Shown here: positions 60,781 through 64,000 of the stretch, in pieces
Layout: each line of letters begins with the position of its first letter
Numbering within the stretch: position 1 is the stretch's first letter
NCBI GenBank assembly: GCA_019414645.1
Contig: DXLP01000007.1
Location: 1 to 64,000 of the forward strand
Direction: 5' to 3'
Source of the DNA: Collinsella sp.
GTDB taxonomy: Bacteria > Actinomycetota > Coriobacteriia > Coriobacteriales > Coriobacteriaceae
DNA: 64,000 nt
Notes under the pieces: model-generated
The model's input: only the letters and a program-made list of their open reading frames with translations
The model's database searches: none
What the model was told of the DNA's origin: nothing
Translations under genes and position numbers: made by a program

Positions 60781-62982
60781 GCGGATCTCCTCGGTTCGAC
60801 CCTGGTTCCAGAACTGGGTGCCGATGTAGCCGCACGTACGACGGGCGACGTTCATCTTCTCTTGGTCACGATTGCCGCAATTGGGGCACTCCCACACTAG
60901 CTTACCGTCATCCTCGACAATCTTGATCTCACCGTCGTAGCCGCACACCTGGCAGTAGTCGCTCTTGGTGTTGAGCTCGGCGTACATGATGTTGTCGTAG
61001 ATGTACTGCATCACGCGAATGACAGCCTTAAGGTTGTCCTGCATGTTGGGAACCTCGACGTAGGAGATGGCGCCGCCCGGCGAAAGCTGCTGGAACATGC
61101 CCTCAAACTTAAGCTTATCGAAGGCATCGATCTCCTCGGACACGTGAACATGGTAGCTATTGGTGATATAGCCCTTGTCCGTCACGCCCGGAATAATGCC
61201 AAAACGGCGCTGCAGGCACTTGGCGAACTTGTACGTCGTCGACTCCAGCGGCGTACCGTACAGCGAGAAATCGATATCGCTCGCGGCCTTCCACTCCGCG
61301 CACTTGTCGTTCATACGCTGCATAACTGCCATGGCAAAGGGCGTACCCTCCTTCTCGGTGTGGCTGTGGCCCGTCATGTACTTGACGCACTCATACAGAC
61401 CGGCGTAACCCAGGCTGATGGTGGAATAGCCGCCCACGAGCAGCTTATCGATCGTCTCGCCCTTCTTAAGGCGTGCCAGGGCGCCGTACTGCCAAAGAAT
61501 CGGCGCGGCATCCGAAAGCGTGCCCATCAGGCGCTCATGGCGGCACAGCAGAGCGCGGTGACACAGCTCAAGGCGCTCGTCGAAGATCTTCCAGAACTTG
61601 TCCATGTCCTGGTGCGAGCTCAGTGCGACATCGGGCAGGTTAATGGTCACAACACCCTGGTTAAAGCGACCGTAATACTTGGGCTTGCTCGGGTCATAGT
61701 TCAGCGCGTTTGCAACGTTATTAAAGCCGTTGCCCGAGCGGTCGGGCGTCAGGAAGCTGCGACAACCCATGCAGGTGTAGCAATCGCCATTGCCCGCGGT
61801 CTCACCCTTCGAAAGCTTAAGCTCGCGCATCTTCTTCTCGGAGATGTAGTCGGGCACCATGCGCTTGGCGGTGCACTTGGCGGCCAGCTGAGTCAGATAG
61901 AAGTACGGGGAATCCTCGTAAACGTTATCGTCCTCGAGCACATAGATAAGCTTGGGGAACGCCGGGGTGATCCACACGCCCGCCTCGTTCTTAACGCCCT
62001 CATAGCGCTGGCGAAGCGTCTCCTCCACGATCATGGCAAGATCGTGCTTCTCCTGGACCGAGCGGGCCTCGTTGAGGTACATGAAGACCGTCACGAATGG
62101 TGCCTGGCCGTTGGTGGTCATAAGGGTCACGACCTGATACTGAATCGTCTGGACACCGCGACGGATCTCATCACGCAGACGGTCCTCTACGACCTCACGC
62201 ACCTTCTCTGCGGGAGCGGAAACACCGAGCTCCTCAAGCTCGCGGGCAACCTCGCCGCGAATCTTCTGGCGGCTCACCTCGACGAACGGGGCAAGATGGG
62301 TCAGCGAAATCGACTGGCCGCCGTACTGGGAGGAAGCAACCTGGGCGATGATCTGCGTCGCAATGTTGCAGGCAGTCGAGAAGCTATGCGGCTTCTCAAT
62401 CAGCGTGCCCGAGATAACAGTACCGTTCTGGAGCATGTCCTCCAGGTTCACCAGGTCGCAGTTATGCATGTGCTGGGCAAAGTAATCCGAATCATGGAAG
62501 TGAATCAGGCCCTCGTTGTGCGCATCCACGATCTCCTGGGGCAGCAGCACGCGCTGGGTCAGATCCTTGGAGATCTCGCCGGCCATGTAGTCACGCTGAA
62601 CGGAGTTGACGGTCGGATTCTTGTTGGAGTTCTCCTGCTTGACCTCTTCGTTATTGCACTCAATCAGCGACAGAATCTTGTCATCGGTCGTGTTCTTTTG
62701 GCGCTTCAGGCTCTGAACATAGCGGTAGATGATGTAGTGGCGAGCGACCTCGTAGCAGTCGAGACGCATAATCTCGTCCTCGACCAGATCCTGGATCTCC
62801 TCGACCGATACGGTGTGGCCGGCCTTCTCACATGCCTCGGCGACGTTTTGTGCCGCATAGATCACCTGGCGGTCGGTAAGGCGAGAGCCTTCCTCGACCT
62901 CCAAGTTTGCGGCGCGGATCGCATTGACGATCTTATCGATGTCAAAGGTAACCTCGGTGCCGCTGCGCTTGATGATCTTCAT
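60760..62982 (-). CDS. nrdD: Anaerobic ribonucleoside-triphosphate reductase
   Basis: It reduces ribonucleoside triphosphates to dNTPs without oxygen. The 740-residue protein has an N-terminal ATP cone (MKIIKRSGTEVTFDIDKIV), a glycyl-radical barrel, a zinc site CQVCG...CPNCG near the end and the radical loop RRTCGYIG with Gly718. ATG at 62982 follows AAGAGG. The last codons lie in an inverted repeat. Confidence 0.95.
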   Translation of the reverse strand: MKIIKRSGTEVTFDIDKIVNAIRAANLEVEEGSRLTDRQVIYAAQNVAEACEKAGHTVSVEEIQDLVEDEIMRLDCYEVARHYIIYRYVQSLKRQKNTTDDKILSLIECNNEEVKQENSNKNPTVNSVQRDYMAGEISKDLTQRVLLPQEIVDAHNEGLIHFHDSDYFAQHMHNCDLVNLEDMLQNGTVISGTLIEKPHSFSTACNIATQIIAQVASSQYGGQSISLTHLAPFVEVSRQKIRGEVARELEELGVSAPAEKVREVVEDRLRDEIRRGVQTIQYQVVTLMTTNGQAPFVTVFMYLNEARSVQEKHDLAMIVEETLRQRYEGVKNEAGVWITPAFPKLIYVLEDDNVYEDSPYFYLTQLAAKCTAKRMVPDYISEKKMRELKLSKGETAGNGDCYTCMGCRSFLTPDRSGNGFNNVANALNYDPSKPKYYGRFNQGVVTINLPDVALSSHQDMDKFWKIFDERLELCHRALLCRHERLMGTLSDAAPILWQYGALARLKKGETIDKLLVGGYSTISLGYAGLYECVKYMTGHSHTEKEGTPFAMAVMQRMNDKCAEWKAASDIDFSLYGTPLESTTYKFAKCLQRRFGIIPGVTDKGYITNSYHVHVSEEIDAFDKLKFEGMFQQLSPGGAISYVEVPNMQDNLKAVIRVMQYIYDNIMYAELNTKSDYCQVCGYDGEIKIVEDDGKLVWECPNCGNRDQEKMNVARRTCGYIGTQFWNQGRTEEIRDRVLHL

Positions 62983-63206
62983 CCTCTTGCCTCTTTCGCA
63001 TCGTAGCCTCATTGCGCTTCAGAGCCAAACGATGCCCGGCAGGGCTTACCCTGTCTTGCGGCGCCGTCGCGCAATCTGTGTTTTCGATAACCATAGGCCC
63101 TCATGCGGACAATCCTCGCAGCCAATCAAGGGGCTCAAAGATCCATCCAAATAATGGGGCGAATAAGGTTCTCGTTCTCTGTCCGCCATCTATCATACGA
63201 CAAAGA

Positions 63207-63256
63207 GGCATCTATATCCTGTATTCTTTTTTTAGGTCAAACACAACATATAGTGT
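63207..63256 (-). promoter_or_regulatory. nrdD promoter with NrdR box
   Basis: ACACAACATATAGTGT (63241-63256) matches the NrdR consensus at 15 of 16 positions. It abuts a minus-strand -35 box TTGACC (63235-63240); the -10 TATAGA (63211-63216) follows an 18-base spacer. A degenerate second box (63207-63222) overlaps the -10. Confidence 0.75.
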
Positions 63257-63570
63257 TTCAGCAGGTCAAAGCAATTGGTCAATTTGCAGACGCATTATAA
63301 ATGAAGGCCTCTTGGCAGACTGCTAAAACGTTATCAACCCAACTACCTGCACAGCAGTTTTGAAACCCCCTCAACCGTGCCGCCGCCAAATAGCACCAAA
63401 ACCAAGCTGCTCGCGCCAAAAGAATCCAAAAGATTGTCCTTGACCAACATGTTGCGGTCATGATGGGCCAGGACACATGCAATCTGCCGGCACCCCTACG
63501 GGATACAAAGACCATCGCGTACGGACCTTGGATCAATATTTGATGACTTATTTGGCGGCGCGCTTGGTGA

Positions 63571-63610
63571 CAAAAAACAAAACAGCCCAGAGGACATAGC
63601 CTCTGAGCTG
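63571..63610 (-). terminator. Terminator after the tRNA pair
   Basis: An 11-base stem with one mismatch (63583-63593 with 63600-63610) is followed on the minus strand by TTTTGTTTTTTG. Confidence 0.88.
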
Positions 63611-63618
63611 CGAACATT

Positions 63619-63693
63619 TGGTGGGCGTTAGAAGATTTGAACTTCTGACCTCTTCCGTGTCAGGGAAGCGCTCTCCCCCTGAGCTAAACGCCC
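63619..63693 (-). tRNA. tRNA-Val (anticodon GAC)
   Basis: The cloverleaf has acceptor GGGCGTT/AACGCCC, D-arm GCTCAGGGGGAGAGC, anticodon arm CTTCC-CTGACAC-GGAAG, and T-arm AGAAGTTCAAATCTTCT. CCA is encoded (63619-63621). Confidence 0.95.
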
Positions 63694-63696
63694 AAA

Positions 63697-63772
63697 TGGA
63701 GCGGACAACGGGGCTCGAACCCGCGACCCCAACCTTGGCAAGGTTGTGCTCTACCAACTGAGCCATGTCCGC
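63697..63772 (-). tRNA. tRNA-Gly (anticodon GCC)
   Basis: Acceptor GCGGACA/TGTCCGC, D-arm GCTCAGTTGGTAGAGC, anticodon arm CAACC-TTGCCAA-GGTTG, T-arm GCGGGTTCGAGCCCCGT. CCA is encoded (63697-63699). Three bases separate it from tRNA-Val, so both are one transcript. Confidence 0.95.
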
Positions 63773-63784
63773 TTACGATGATTA

Positions 63785-63813
63785 ATTTTACGTGATGCCC
63801 GCATCCTATGCAA
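63785..63813 (-). promoter_or_regulatory. tRNA operon promoter
   Basis: TTGCAT (63808-63813) and TAAAAT (63785-63790) are 17 bases apart on the minus strand, 13 bases before the tRNA-Gly 5' end. Confidence 0.75.
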
Positions 63814-64000
63814 GAACTTTTTTTGAAAAGTTTTGCGACGCCCTCGCGAACCTCGCGAAGACATCAGCCACCACGGAAGGCGCAGGCAAACGCAAACTCG
63901 CCGCAAGAGGCCCTTACATCTCACCGAGCATGATCCAGGCAGAGCTGTCCTGCGCGAGTCTGCCGTCTGCAAGCGCTGATGAGGTGAGCAGGACCCTGCC

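Larger units (their letters stand above)
62983..63618. other. nrdD leader and the nrdD-tRNA intergenic region
   Basis: From left: a nrdD leader of about 220 bases with no recognised riboswitch, the nrdD promoter and NrdR box (63207-63256), then 63300-63570 with no recognisable gene, and the tRNA terminator (63571-63610). Confidence 0.6.

Noticed and set aside
61144-63006. Open frame of 620 codons on the plus strand opposite nrdD
   Set aside because: nrdD is unmistakable on the other strand; the antisense protein is a Leu/Val/Ala/His-rich shadow with no domain.
62983-63206. Cobalamin riboswitch in the nrdD leader
   Set aside because: The B12-box consensus is absent; NrdR control explains the promoter.
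63300-63570. Possible gene or insertion-sequence remnant between nrdD and the tRNAs (for example the minus-strand frame 63279-63617)
   Set aside because: No ribosome site, no family pattern, and the frame runs through the tRNA terminator.
63831-64000. Plus-strand open frame running off the right edge
   Set aside because: It lacks a start with a ribosome site and any recognisable motif; cannot be judged without more sequence.

Overview
The window looks like a chromosomal segment of a gut Coriobacteriia (Actinomycetota), most likely a Collinsella or close relative. The reasons are a GC-rich backbone, many GTG/TTG starts with strong AGGAGG-type ribosome sites, and a gene mix typical of that group: DUF3793 with flavodoxin, anaerobic NrdD/NrdG, L-lactate dehydrogenase, an aldo/keto reductase with ferredoxin clusters, a YfcC transporter and a fructoselysine locus. 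No rRNA, CRISPR array, prophage or complete insertion sequence was seen. Two tRNA genes (Val-GAC and Gly-GCC, both with encoded CCA) lie near the right end.

Layout. 0.1-7 kb: housekeeping and central metabolism on the minus strand (nucleoid protein, DUF2974 hydrolase, ldh, aminotransferase, nadE). 7.1-11.4 kb: an AT-rich minus-strand island. It holds a small conserved-looking protein, a DUF2087 protein, an MFS exporter, a B12-binding radical SAM enzyme split by a one-base frameshift, and an untracked 36-residue ORF with a perfect ribosome site just before a terminator; I read this as a RiPP (modified peptide) operon. 11.6-15.6 kb: two low-complexity proteins, then a Tat-exported papain-like protease overlapping a lipoprotein gene. 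15.8-20.7 kb: ettA, an sdpR-sdpI pair, a divergent 28-residue hydrophobic peptide with the architecture of a type I toxin, tcdA and a TatD hydrolase.

20.8-32.2 kb: a large minus-strand catabolic locus. GntR regulator, YfcC carrier, amidohydrolase and FrlC/FrlB/FrlD-like enzymes point to uptake and breakdown of Amadori compounds such as fructoselysine. A second module (PfkB kinase, amidohydrolase, YjbQ, BtpA/SgcQ, FGGY kinase) follows. 32.3-36.6 kb: two HAD phosphatases, pgi and a truncated iron-alcohol-dehydrogenase-like gene flanked by inverted repeats. 36.7-38.7 kb: an SOS-controlled Y-family polymerase with a YolD partner. 38.7-40.5 kb: a membrane-anchored copper-binding protein and a metal-regulated-looking DUF3793-flavodoxin pair. 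40.6-43.7 kb: an amino-acid ABC transporter. 43.8-48.7 kb: endonuclease IV, oxidoreductases, a cyclase remnant and secreted proteins, including two structured leader elements with compensatory base changes.

49-60 kb: metY with a divergent LysR gene and a leader peptide, rnhA, oxidoreductase, acylphosphatase, a Fur-family regulator, HAD, a UreE-like protein next to an FKBP isomerase, a dipeptidase, a metallopeptidase and a folate operon (folE-HD-folB). 59.7-63.3 kb: nrdG and nrdD, separated by a 427-base spacer with two large inverted repeats and preceded by an NrdR box.

The candidates for undescribed biology are the radical-SAM peptide operon (7.1-11.4 kb), the putative type I toxin-antitoxin (18.8-19.06 kb) and the covarying hairpin leaders (44.73-44.82 and 45.90-45.98 kb).
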